In this document: piece by piece, positions 26,801 to 34,399 of the stretch
How positions within the stretch are numbered: the stretch's first letter is position 1
Layout: the number at the start of each line of letters is the position of its first letter
The notes under the pieces: model-generated
What the model was told of the DNA's origin: nothing
Databases searched by the model: none
The model's input: the letters and a program-made list of their open reading frames with translations, nothing else
Assembly (NCBI GenBank): GCA_016931935.1
Contig: JAFGDW010000296.1
Location: 1-56,404 of the forward strand
Source of the DNA: Candidatus Zhuqueibacterota bacterium
GTDB lineage: Bacteria; Zhuqueibacterota; Zhuqueibacteria; Thermofontimicrobiales; Thiofontviventaceae
Direction of reading: 5' to 3'
DNA: 56,404 bases
Program-made: the position numbers and the translations under genes

Positions 26801-28573
26801 GTTCAAAAACAGCACGCACGGCGTATATGCCTGAATACCATTTTCCATCTGTCCGTTCACGATACTTTCAAGCATGGCATCCTGCAACATGGTGGTCGGC
26901 CAGTTGTCGCCGCCATTACGGAATACAATATTTTTAATGACGCCGATCGGTTTATTCGGGAATAGCTTGTAATTAATCGCATCATCACCGTATCGACTTC
27001 GCATATAGATGGTAAGTGGCTTTTGGGCGAATCGCCAAATATTCATTCCACCGAGACGTACACCGGCATTCACATCAAACAATTCTTTACCTGCTGGCGA
27101 AAAATAGGATAAATGAGAAGGCACTTCCCGCTGCTTTAATTCTTTTTCATAAATTCCGGTCGTATTCCCCCATAAAAATTCCGGATCAATAACAAGGGAA
27201 GCTACCGGCAGGGTCATCTCACGTTCATTTATGAAATACGTTTTTGTTGCAACTATGCCCGGCAGTTTACCATTTTCGTAACTCCGTGCCCGCAACATTC
27301 CTGTTTGACTAACGGAAAGCGGTTGTGAGTACACCGGCGATGTACTATTGGGGATAGAGCCATCGGTTGTAAAACGAATCACGGCATTTGCTGAATTCGT
27401 ACTCAGTGAAACAAATTGCGTCCCTGGATAGAATCCGTTTTCCAGCGAGAAATTCACATCCGGCGCTGCCTCAGTGATGGTGACCTGAAGCGACGCATTC
27501 GCCGAGCCGGGGGTTGGTTCGGCGAATAAAATCCATTCATCCGGATGCGCCGGGTCTCGTCCGTAAGAGACATCGGTAAATTGATATCCAAACGAAACGG
27601 AATCCACGTGTACAATTTGCATGGCATCTGTCAGAAAAGAAACAGACAATGCCAGGTCGAAACTAATATCCGAACTAGTGCCGCTGATCTGATGAATTTC
27701 GACTGCAATTGTGTTTTCACCAGCCTGCAAGCTAGTTTTATCTATCTGATGAGAGACGAACGTATCTTCATCGCTACCGCTGATCGTATTTGCAGCCGGT
27801 GTATTGTAATTGATATCGCCGGAGGGCATATCAGCACGAAGGACTTCCACACCATTAACGTAAATCACTGCTCCATCATCCCGCAACAAATTAATGGATA
27901 AATTGCTGATGTTATCCGGATTTTCCACAGTAAAATGTTTGCGAAAGCAGGTGGTGATATATTTATTCTGACTGGCTGGTCCATAATCAAGCACCGTTGA
28001 CTCATCGCCGTCACCATAACCTAATTGAGCATTGCCTTCGTACCACGAGCTATCATTAAAATCAACCGTGCGCCAGGCCGTCCCCTGATCCGAGCCATTA
28101 TCCAGATATTTCCATGATGCACCTGCGGGAATCAACTCGGCTGACTCGGTTCCGGCAGATTTGAATAATCCCAACTCTTCACCGTCCGAACTGATTTTAA
28201 AATTAGTGTGGAGGTTAACTGTTGTATGAACTTCCCACGGCCAAAACGGTCGCACAAACGTGTAACCGGGACCATGATCGTAGCCATCCGCCCAAAGGAG
28301 TATATAGCCATGCGCTGGAATGACCGTGCCGGCAGGTATTTCCCATTTTAATGGATTGTTCAAATTATCAGTGAGATAATACCCATCCAGATTTACGGCC
28401 GTTTTCTGGCCGTTGTATAGTTCAATCCAGTCCGAAAAATCATCAAAGTCAATCATTTCCGGATTTACTGATGTATTGGACGCCAAAAATTCATTGATCA
28501 CCACATCAATTTGGGCAACACTTAAAACCGGGAACCAGCACATCGATACGAAAATTAGCATCCATTTTAACAT
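23879..28573 (-). CDS. Secreted CotH-kinase/lamin-tail/beta-helix giant with type IX-like sorting domain
   Basis: 1564 residues, exported and probably surface-attached. Order: signal peptide (1-21), lamin-tail domain (25-135), beta-sandwich region (150-315), chitobiase-like domain (375-450, FTTDGSIPN), CotH kinase-like domain (about 455-790) with RLGGMN, the FLNGEYWG loop and PDIDRGF (D712, D714, matching the metal-binding DxD of CotH), a GYRFDGW repeat domain, a right-handed beta-helix (about 935-1300), a second lamin-tail domain (about 1325-1440), and a C-terminal sorting domain (last 85 residues) beginning FQNYPNPFNPTT and ending KKMVVVK. CotH kinases phosphorylate serines of spore or surface proteins; secreted bacterial relatives are common in the FCB group, with few functions known. 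The ATG has AGGAG ten bases upstream. It appears to be transcribed alone. Confidence 0.9.
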   Translation of the reverse strand: MLKWMLIFVSMCWFPVLSVAQIDVVINEFLASNTSVNPEMIDFDDFSDWIELYNGQKTAVNLDGYYLTDNLNNPLKWEIPAGTVIPAHGYILLWADGYDHGPGYTFVRPFWPWEVHTTVNLHTNFKISSDGEELGLFKSAGTESAELIPAGASWKYLDNGSDQGTAWRTVDFNDSSWYEGNAQLGYGDGDESTVLDYGPASQNKYITTCFRKHFTVENPDNISNLSINLLRDDGAVIYVNGVEVLRADMPSGDINYNTPAANTISGSDEDTFVSHQIDKTSLQAGENTIAVEIHQISGTSSDISFDLALSVSFLTDAMQIVHVDSVSFGYQFTDVSYGRDPAHPDEWILFAEPTPGSANASLQVTITEAAPDVNFSLENGFYPGTQFVSLSTNSANAVIRFTTDGSIPNSTSPVYSQPLSVSQTGMLRARSYENGKLPGIVATKTYFINEREMTLPVASLVIDPEFLWGNTTGIYEKELKQREVPSHLSYFSPAGKELFDVNAGVRLGGMNIWRFAQKPLTIYMRSRYGDDAINYKLFPNKPIGVIKNIVFRNGGDNWPTTMLQDAMLESIVNGQMENGIQAYTPCVLFLNGEYWGISNIRERFDPQYFASHYYIDPTNYDHLEYTMVADGVRDLSIIEGDFSIYNAMVDYMEQNDITDDNVYANVTAQLDVGSIIDYVITEIYVHNTSWRHNREWWRPRTEGAKWKWLIPDIDRGFNLDNVQSNLVDDYLNEYPLFSRLLQNDNFKNLFAQRAAAHLNSTFDSNRLKGLVDSLTTIVRDEMTYHIQKWGSQGGIPSISSWDNQLDRVKLFTELRPDVVFDDLRQQLNLDGTVELTINSSTLAAGTIFIDDVRLLKNQGRYFANIPLSIKAVPHVGYRFDGWDQFGSADSIDITLTYDQTLIANFTKINVQTITGAVTTDRVLSRSNSPYYVTGDVTVRPNTRLTIEEGVTVKMAPSASMYVSGQLLINGTETQPVHIIPNNETATKAWGALCFINTTDTCKLSHVIIEGATSGDDPLALKAAISGDHADVIVGHLTLDKCRFPMFFQYGSIVLTNSTIRTYITSDCINMKHGNARIENCTFWGTKQPDTDAIDYDDVTNGIICGNHIYNFNGFNCDAIDIGEEAKNVLIYGNVIYGSKDKGVSVAQNATVIVERNVIADCDMAVAVKDGAYAFVDQNTFFNNNIGVACYEKNYGKGGGAADVSNTIISGAYDGSTLVDSLSTIAVSYCLSDMDVLPGATNLVADPLFKNPLEHNVELQPNSVCYNAGNPEAARDPDNTIADIGAYYHFDDHDFPISLESYPIKVTEIMYNPSPVYDSRDWVELYNASNAEILLDGWTLTDEDTTHVFIFPPNSSLAPGAFLVVCRDSLRFTTQYPDVRNIIGELDFGFDDSDQVQLYNVKGECVLRIKFDNDMPWPKEPDGSGPSLELKNTSGLNDRPFNWSYSKVKKGTPGADNSVWTAVEFQTTNDAPATFKLFQNYPNPFNPTTKIAYQLPRAARVTLSIYNLLGETTATLVTNEQQAAGLYNVSFDATHYGSGVYFYQLSLAYADGMKETFMKKMVVVK

Positions 28574-28929
28574 AATACATGAACTCCTGTAAGGAAATCA
28601 AAATGCGACACGCCACAGATAGTCTCATCATTGTTATATCAACCACTTCTTCTATATATACGTTTGAAATCCGTATTTTCAGACACACCGATGACCGATA
28701 AAAAGTATTCATTTCACCAAATAAATGGGATAAAGTTTCAATGCGAATTACATTTTTGAACGGTACAAGGAATGTGCCAGAATTATTTTGCACAATTGAT
28801 GTTTGCCATATGAAACGCACTTAATTGTAATATATATGCCTTCTGGGATGGCTTACTGAAGTGAAAAATCCGATCATTCATGATATATTCTTTGATGTAC
28901 ATCATTTCCAACTGGTCATTCGCATTTCT
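28574..28929. other. Promoter region of the CotH giant
   Basis: About 350 bases with stop codons in all frames apart from poor short frames. The ribosome-binding site AGGAG lies at its left edge. AT-rich; no repeat family member seen. Confidence 0.4.
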
Positions 28930-28967
28930 AATAAAAAAAGTCCACCCCTTTAGGAATGGACTTAAAT
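28930..28967 (-). terminator. Rho-independent terminator of the large membrane protein gene
   Basis: On the minus strand AAGTCCATTCC, a short loop, then GGGGTGGACTT followed by seven T residues. The stem AAGTCCA/TGGACTT is perfect. It lies about 50 bases past the stop of the gene at 29014-31515. Confidence 0.85.
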
Positions 28968-29013
28968 TTGAAATGGATTTGCAGTGATCAATCCTTCAGA
29001 CAAACATTTAGAC

Positions 29014-31515
29014 TTATTCCACCTTTATTTCTTCAGGTTCAATTCTATCAAGTTTCGCTTGTGCTTCCTTTTTCATTTTCCGATGACTAAGCACCTGATA
29101 TACAATCGTTACCCAAAGAACGAACATCAGCAACATTGTCATAATCGCGGAAAGATTCCAAAACAGAACGACCAGACCAAACAGAACGAATAACGTCATG
29201 CGGGATTCAAATATGTGCTTTATGGTGGTCGCATGCGTTCCGTACTGATTTTTTATCCAGGTCATTCCTGCTCCAATTACCAAAACTAATTTTCGTAAAA
29301 CAGATCGCAACAGATACAACAATAATAGCCCCAAAATCACAAGGCCCCAGCGAATCGAACGCATTACCCAATTCTGGGCAAATCGAATCTTCACTGTCAA
29401 CGGATCATCGGGCTTGATAATCGATTTGGCGAAACGGTAGACCTGACCGCCCGTGGGGACTTCGATCTGTATCGGAAGCACGCCGGTGCTCATGCTGCTT
29501 CCGCCAACTGCTGCCTGAGGGTCCATCTGCTGAGAGAGACCTTCGAGCCGGCGGCTGAAATCCATTTCATTGGCGACCTGACTCTTGAGTTCTTTATCTT
29601 CAAGCGGCACATTGCGGAAACGACTTTTGTAATCTTTTCCTTTGTACACTTTTTTCATATTGCTTTCGGATAACTCGGAATCGAGTAATTCATCCACCTG
29701 AGCTTCACCGCTATATTCGCGTTTATCATGCGTGGAGAAATTAAAGCCGCGGATAATTTCTTCCTTTTCCAATGTGCTGTTAAAACGCCAGTAAAGATAA
29801 TCATTCGGCAGGTAAACTGACCAGATAAGCTGGCTCGCCAACAAACCGACTGCTGGCAATTGCGCATCCAACGTGCCAATGTTCGGGAACCGGTTTTGTA
29901 CGAGGCAGTATATAATTTCCACCGGGAATGGTTGCAGCAGATTGTTCACCGATGCCGAGCGAATCAACGGCACCAACAATTTACCATCGCTATCGATGGA
30001 TGATTCCACCGGCGAGTTGTTTACGAATACGCTCCATACATCCGCCTTGTCCGGGAGCTGGATTTCAAGAAACTGCTTGGCGCTGTTCTTGACCTGGTAG
30101 ATTAAACGGTGGACAATTTTGCCGTCTTCGGTGAACAATGTCACGGCGCTACCGGAATGTATTGTTGCTACTGGCACCGCTATTTTTTCATGTTTCTGAA
30201 TATCGAGCACCAGGCTGTAGGGATGCTTTAGATACTTGAATCCGTACATCAGCGGCTTCACTGATTTGTTATACAATTCCTGAGGTAGTTTTTGCACGGC
30301 GATCTTTTCCAGACCCTGGCTCTCGGTTATTTTCACTTCCGCGCTGGTTTTCAATTCCACCCCAATAAAGCCATTTTCCCGAACCGTATCCAGCACGCGA
30401 ATGCCGGAGAAACCCGACACATTACTTTTATCCGCCAACGATTTCTCAGCCGACACATGAATAGTTACGTTCCCCTTTTTGCTGTAAGTAAACGGCACAT
30501 TAATCAACCGTTGCCCATCCTGTAGCGTCTCCTGCCACTCACCGATGCCCTCGCCATAAATCGATAAAATATTCACATCGTCAGGTACCGAAAATCGAAC
30601 AGCATCCACCTCACTGTGCAAAATGTTATAGTTAATATCTGAACTGATTTTCAATGCATCATCTTCGATTGATAGCAGATGCTGAACTTCACTATACAAT
30701 TTTGGGGGAATTTTTTCGGTCACTTCTACTTTTTTCCGCCAGCGGATACTTACCATACTTCCCGGAGATATGATTGCCGATACATTGGTTTTATTCGCCT
30801 GGATTCGGCTAACGAGTTGCTGAGCCTGCGGGATTTCCACATCAATATCAGTCAACGGAATGTCGAGTGTGAGCGACGTAATCGGCGTTTGCATAATGGA
30901 GAGATCAATTTTATGTGGACCTTTGGCTAATGATGATTTTATTGAAAACGTCACGATGACAGTATATTCACCGGCCTCAGTAAATATTGCCTGATGATAG
31001 CCTCCCTCGCTTACCACCAATGCCTGTTTGTTATTGATGCTAATATCTTCGAGCGCAATATTATTTGGCAATAATGGCACTTTTAAATATCCGTTTTTTT
31101 TCAATACATGAACCTGAAATGTTCCGGTAAAGCGAGTGTTTTCAGACAGCATGTGTCCGGAATAACTCGCCTTTGTAATCAAATAATCAAACGGAGGGCG
31201 TTGATTCTGATCTGTTGGAGTCTTCATTTGTTCGATCAGTTTCCGAAACTCATCCTGAGTGAGAATTACATTACCGCCAGTTATTTTCGGAGTTGGTGAC
31301 ATGTCGGCGCCTGTCTGTGCCAAAATTTTTTGATAGATATCCAGAGAAATGACGATTTCATTCTCATCCAGGTGGATGACTTTTTTGAATTCGTCCCACG
31401 GCAAGGTGAGTTGACTGTTGTCATTGGTTTGATTTTGTGAAACAGCGGGCGAAATGGAGCTAATGATTGCATAAAACAGTATGCAAAGCATTGTACATAA
31501 TTTTGCGTCCTTCAT
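29014..31515 (-). CDS. Large exported protein anchored by C-terminal membrane helices, function unknown
   Basis: 833 residues from the ATG at 31515, which has AGGAGG with an eight-base spacer; an in-frame start 11 codons upstream lacks such a site. Seen: signal peptide (1 to about 27), a long beta-rich ectodomain (about 60-690) made of repeated immunoglobulin-like strands, with segments like GEYTVIVTFSIKS and LDIPLTDIDVEIP, a charged linker (DELLDSELSES), then two hydrophobic regions (about 725-745 and 780-815) separated by a basic stretch, and a charged tail. Topology would place most of it outside the inner membrane. I do not recognise the family. The layout resembles membrane-anchored periplasmic proteins of FCB bacteria and planctomycetes with unknown roles. 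Transcribed alone, with its own terminator. Confidence 0.8.
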   Translation of the reverse strand: MKDAKLCTMLCILFYAIISSISPAVSQNQTNDNSQLTLPWDEFKKVIHLDENEIVISLDIYQKILAQTGADMSPTPKITGGNVILTQDEFRKLIEQMKTPTDQNQRPPFDYLITKASYSGHMLSENTRFTGTFQVHVLKKNGYLKVPLLPNNIALEDISINNKQALVVSEGGYHQAIFTEAGEYTVIVTFSIKSSLAKGPHKIDLSIMQTPITSLTLDIPLTDIDVEIPQAQQLVSRIQANKTNVSAIISPGSMVSIRWRKKVEVTEKIPPKLYSEVQHLLSIEDDALKISSDINYNILHSEVDAVRFSVPDDVNILSIYGEGIGEWQETLQDGQRLINVPFTYSKKGNVTIHVSAEKSLADKSNVSGFSGIRVLDTVRENGFIGVELKTSAEVKITESQGLEKIAVQKLPQELYNKSVKPLMYGFKYLKHPYSLVLDIQKHEKIAVPVATIHSGSAVTLFTEDGKIVHRLIYQVKNSAKQFLEIQLPDKADVWSVFVNNSPVESSIDSDGKLLVPLIRSASVNNLLQPFPVEIIYCLVQNRFPNIGTLDAQLPAVGLLASQLIWSVYLPNDYLYWRFNSTLEKEEIIRGFNFSTHDKREYSGEAQVDELLDSELSESNMKKVYKGKDYKSRFRNVPLEDKELKSQVANEMDFSRRLEGLSQQMDPQAAVGGSSMSTGVLPIQIEVPTGGQVYRFAKSIIKPDDPLTVKIRFAQNWVMRSIRWGLVILGLLLLYLLRSVLRKLVLVIGAGMTWIKNQYGTHATTIKHIFESRMTLFVLFGLVVLFWNLSAIMTMLLMFVLWVTIVYQVLSHRKMKKEAQAKLDRIEPEEIKVE

Positions 31516-31959
31516 CCTGATGTCCTCCTGTTGAAGTGATGGTGTCACTGATGATTTTCAAATTACATACAACTGAATTTATCCTTTATTCCATTTTATT
31601 TTTCCTGTCCGTAATATGCCGTTTTCTGATTTATGAACATCGTAATGAAAGTGTCGCGAAGCGTTGCCTTAGTATACAATCACGCTGAGATTTATGCGAA
31701 ATTTGTGTTCATTAACCGATTCGAGCGTTTTGGAAAAAACTGTTTATAGTTTCACTCATCAGCGCAAGTTAGGTAAAAATTGTTGTCACACTGTAAATCA
31801 AATATTAATGCAAATAATAAGCAGGCATAAATTCTCTACTATCAGTATTTTCATATTTTCATGTTATTCCGTTCAATTCGCCCTCAAGCTACCAGTAATT
31901 TTTCCGATGATATAGATATGTAATTTACACAGTTTTGACATTTCGGAAAGGAGTAATTT
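31516..31959. other. Divergent promoter region
   Basis: 444 AT-rich bases between the large membrane protein gene (minus) and the small-protein/FIST-like pair (plus). Both promoters should be here. The right edge holds a strong AAAGGAG ribosome-binding site. A 73-codon frame at 31694-31915 has no ribosome-binding site and low-complexity composition and is not supported. Confidence 0.5.
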
Positions 31960-32208
31960 ATGAATGTTCCCCCCGCAACAGATGTAAGATGGAAAGATGT
32001 AATTACTGGAAAAGTAAATTACCAGTTTGAATTTTTCGCATTCAACATGTGCGTAAAACGGCTGAGCCTGGTACTCAAACGTGATTCATCGCAAATCACC
32101 CTGAATAAATGCACCCAGGAATTACGTGATATATTCGCAGAAAATGTTCAACTCCCAAAGGTTCAGCGAGATTTAGTTAAAATTTTTGGAAAAGGAGGGG
32201 TGGCATGA
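31960..32208 (+). CDS. Small conserved-looking protein coupled to the FIST-like gene, function unknown
   Basis: 82 residues, soluble, basic, with no signal peptide. A clear ribosome-binding site AAAGGAG lies six bases before the ATG, and the stop overlaps the next start by four bases (ATGA), so both proteins are made from one message and in a coupled way. It contains TGKVNYQFEFFAFN and a helical C-terminal half (TLNKCTQELRDIF, VQRDLVKIFGKG). I do not recognise a family. The tight coupling implies a partner role for the next gene product. Confidence 0.8.
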   Translation: MNVPPATDVRWKDVITGKVNYQFEFFAFNMCVKRLSLVLKRDSSQITLNKCTQELRDIFAENVQLPKVQRDLVKIFGKGGVA

Positions 32209-33194
32209 AACAGGTGATGTACACTGCCGAACAAGTAAAAGCATTAATTGAACAGGGCAAAAATTTAATTCTTGCCGGTGATGAAAATGTGCTGAGGAAA
32301 TTACCCACTGGTAACTGGATTGGCGGCACCATTCCGTATTTTATGGCTGAAGAAGGCGGACGTTTCGATCAAACCAATATTTATGTTACCGAACTACCTG
32401 ATTACATCAAGAATAACTTTATTATTGTATATGATGAATTTAATTTGAATCGGGTCTATACGGATATTCCGGAAAATGGAATGGGATTTATACTGATTCC
32501 TGCGGCATGCAATACGCACTTGTCGTTCTCACTAAACGCTCCGGGATTCGAAAAATTCGCATTCAAACCATTGCTCGGCTGGATTACCGGTGTAAATCTT
32601 GCCGATTTAGGTAAAGTCTCCCCCAAAGTTTTTAATGGCGAGTCCGGAAAAGTCATTGAGGATGGTGCAGTGGTTTTTCATATGCAACTCCCTGAAAACA
32701 AGATATCCGACATGAGCATTGTCAACGTATTTGAGCAGGGACAGGGTGATACATTCACGTTCCCGGAAGATGGATTTCAAGTAACAGATGTATACGTTAA
32801 TGGCCAAAAACAAAATTTCGCCGACTATCTATTGGAAAATAAAATTGATACGAAATTACCTCTGGTAGCCGATTATTATGGTGCAAGTGTGAATGTCAGT
32901 TTCCAACAAATTGATAAAGACGCTCGCCGAGTAGATTTATACGCACCCGTGTTCCAGAATGTGGAATATCGTTGCGCTCAACCGGTGGAAGATTATGTCA
33001 ATCTGTTTGAATCCAATATGCCAAAAGATGATGTGGATAGTATTTTCTTCTCCTGCAACTGCATTCTGAATTATCTTTATTCGGAGCTTGAAAATAAGCA
33101 AACCGGAGGCATTACCGGTCCGATTACTTTTGGTGAAATCGCCTATCAATTATTGAACCAAACAATGGTTTATCTAACAATAATGGATAAATAG
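32205..33194 (+). CDS. FIST-like sensory or ligand-binding protein (tentative)
   Basis: 329 residues, predicted cytoplasmic. Ribosome-binding site AAGGAGGGG directly upstream. Seen: an N-terminal region with GNWIGGTIPYFMAEEGG, a middle region IPAACNTHLSFSLNAPGFE, and a C-terminal segment with FFSCNCILNYLY followed by TGPITFGEIAYQLLNQT. The Cys-rich strand followed by a GE-I motif resembles the C-terminal FIST domain, a ligand-binding module found in signalling proteins, but the match was judged by eye. I also recall a family of uncharacterised proteins (DUF6976) with this general look. It forms a two-gene unit with the small protein before it and is closed by a strong terminator. What it binds is unknown. 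Confidence 0.6.
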   Translation: MKQVMYTAEQVKALIEQGKNLILAGDENVLRKLPTGNWIGGTIPYFMAEEGGRFDQTNIYVTELPDYIKNNFIIVYDEFNLNRVYTDIPENGMGFILIPAACNTHLSFSLNAPGFEKFAFKPLLGWITGVNLADLGKVSPKVFNGESGKVIEDGAVVFHMQLPENKISDMSIVNVFEQGQGDTFTFPEDGFQVTDVYVNGQKQNFADYLLENKIDTKLPLVADYYGASVNVSFQQIDKDARRVDLYAPVFQNVEYRCAQPVEDYVNLFESNMPKDDVDSIFFSCNCILNYLYSELENKQTGGITGPITFGEIAYQLLNQTMVYLTIMDK

Positions 33195-33200
33195 AGAAAT

Positions 33201-33237
33201 AAAAAAACCAGGTTTCTCACGGAAACCTGGTTTTTAA
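33201..33237. terminator. Bidirectional Rho-independent terminator
   Basis: AAAAACCAGGTTTC, five-base loop, GAAACCTGGTTTTT: a perfect stem flanked by A-run and T-run, so it can stop transcription on both strands. It sits between the convergent FIST-like and DUF2911 genes. Confidence 0.95.
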
Positions 33238-33256
33238 TTTTCTATTCAAATATTGC

Positions 33257-33838
33257 TTATTCCGGCAATGAAATTTTGAAAGGTACCTTAACTTTTTCCC
33301 AGTGCAAGAATGCAGTTGCGGACGTCCCGTTTAAATCGTCGAATCCGTATGTTAACCATTCATCAAACGGAGCCTCTACCGGTTTCACGGTGACGCGGAG
33401 CGCATCTTCGGCCTCATTGTATTTGTAGCTTCCCCACAATTCAGTATTTTTGTTGAAAATCACTACCCACTCATCTTTTCCCGGTAGCATGTGAATTGTA
33501 TATTTTCCGGCAGGAAGTTTTTGGCCTTCCACCAATACATCTTTACTTACTTCAATTGAAGTGGCCTCATTGGCGCCAGCACGCCAGGGAAACGGTTTGT
33601 TATCTGAATATTGCGTACCTTCAGCCATTCCCCATGGTACCAGATCACCCCAAATGGTGCGACCTTTTACGCCTGGACGGCTGTAAACGATCGTAATATC
33701 GGTGTCGACACCGAGGCGTTGCATAACACTTGCTTTCAGGCTTTTTCGAACCTGATTTTGTTGTGCCGAAGCGCTGGACAATTGCATAGTCAAAGTCAAA
33801 ACCAATGTGAAAACAATGAACATTCCAAATTGTTTCAT
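33257..33838 (-). CDS. DUF2911 secreted protein
   Basis: 193 residues from the ATG at 33838 (GGAGG with a five-base spacer); a GTG four codons upstream is less likely. Seen: signal peptide ending near SSASA (about residue 25), then the DUF2911 pattern: ITIVYSRPGVKGRTIWG, the VPWGMAEG segment, WRAGANEATSIEVSKDV, LPAGKYTIHMLPG and W..IFNKNTELWGSYKYN, ending with FLHWEKVKVPF. Beta-rich exported protein common in Bacteroidota and relatives, with unknown role; often encoded alone, as here. No active-site residues can be named. Confidence 0.9.
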   Translation of the reverse strand: MKQFGMFIVFTLVLTLTMQLSSASAQQNQVRKSLKASVMQRLGVDTDITIVYSRPGVKGRTIWGDLVPWGMAEGTQYSDNKPFPWRAGANEATSIEVSKDVLVEGQKLPAGKYTIHMLPGKDEWVVIFNKNTELWGSYKYNEAEDALRVTVKPVEAPFDEWLTYGFDDLNGTSATAFLHWEKVKVPFKISLPE

Positions 33839-34399
33839 GGTTTCCTCCACATATTGAGTAATATGATACGATAATCATGAATTATAAAAATTGACATTTA
33901 GCAATATACACCGATTGTCAACATTCTCAAAGCATTATTTTAAAAAACGTAACTTGTTTTACAAAAAAATACAATTGACAGACGTGTATGATATGATTGT
34001 CCAAAAGGGAGTGTTTTAATCAGGCGTTGGCTGATTTCGGTGTTTTGTTTTTTTGTGGGTTCAAAGTGAGTAAACTTTTCAAAATATATAACTCGAGGAA
34101 CGTGCTACGCTCTTCCGAAGTGCGTGGCACGTTGAACTAATTCTGTCGTTTTCATAATATTCTGATAGATTTTTCGTATCCCTTCAAAAAATTAGAGTAA
34201 ACTTAACATTATTGTTCATGCTTCAATGGAGTATGATCCTGAGTCTGACGAAGGACTCAGCATGAAACTACGCTTGCCCTTCACACTGAAACCCGAAGGG
34301 TCGGGAAAGTGTGAAAGTAGGCAATTCAGATAAAACTAACATCAATTATTGAGCAGATACGATTTTTCACATCCAGAAGGATTGTGTTCAATTAACGCA
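33839..34399. other. Intergenic region with a repeat B copy
   Basis: 561 bases without a supported gene. The part next to the DUF2911 gene is very AT-rich and should contain its promoter. The left-of-centre part has a family B repeat (34225-34320, separate entry), which may also mark the 3' end of the minus-strand gene starting at 35773. Confidence 0.5.
34225..34320. repeat. Dispersed repeat B copy
   Basis: Contains GACTCAGCATGAAACTACGCT-like and CTTCACACTGAAACCCGAAGG segments that align with 11805-11850 (ACTCAGCATGAAGTTACGCT, CTTCACACTGAGCCC). The arms around CACTTTCACACTT/AAGTGTGAAAG can pair. Confidence 0.7.

Noticed and set aside
31694..31915. Small 73-codon plus-strand frame upstream of the 82-residue gene
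   Set aside because: AT-rich, serine/phenylalanine-biased composition and no ribosome-binding site; most likely promoter-region DNA.
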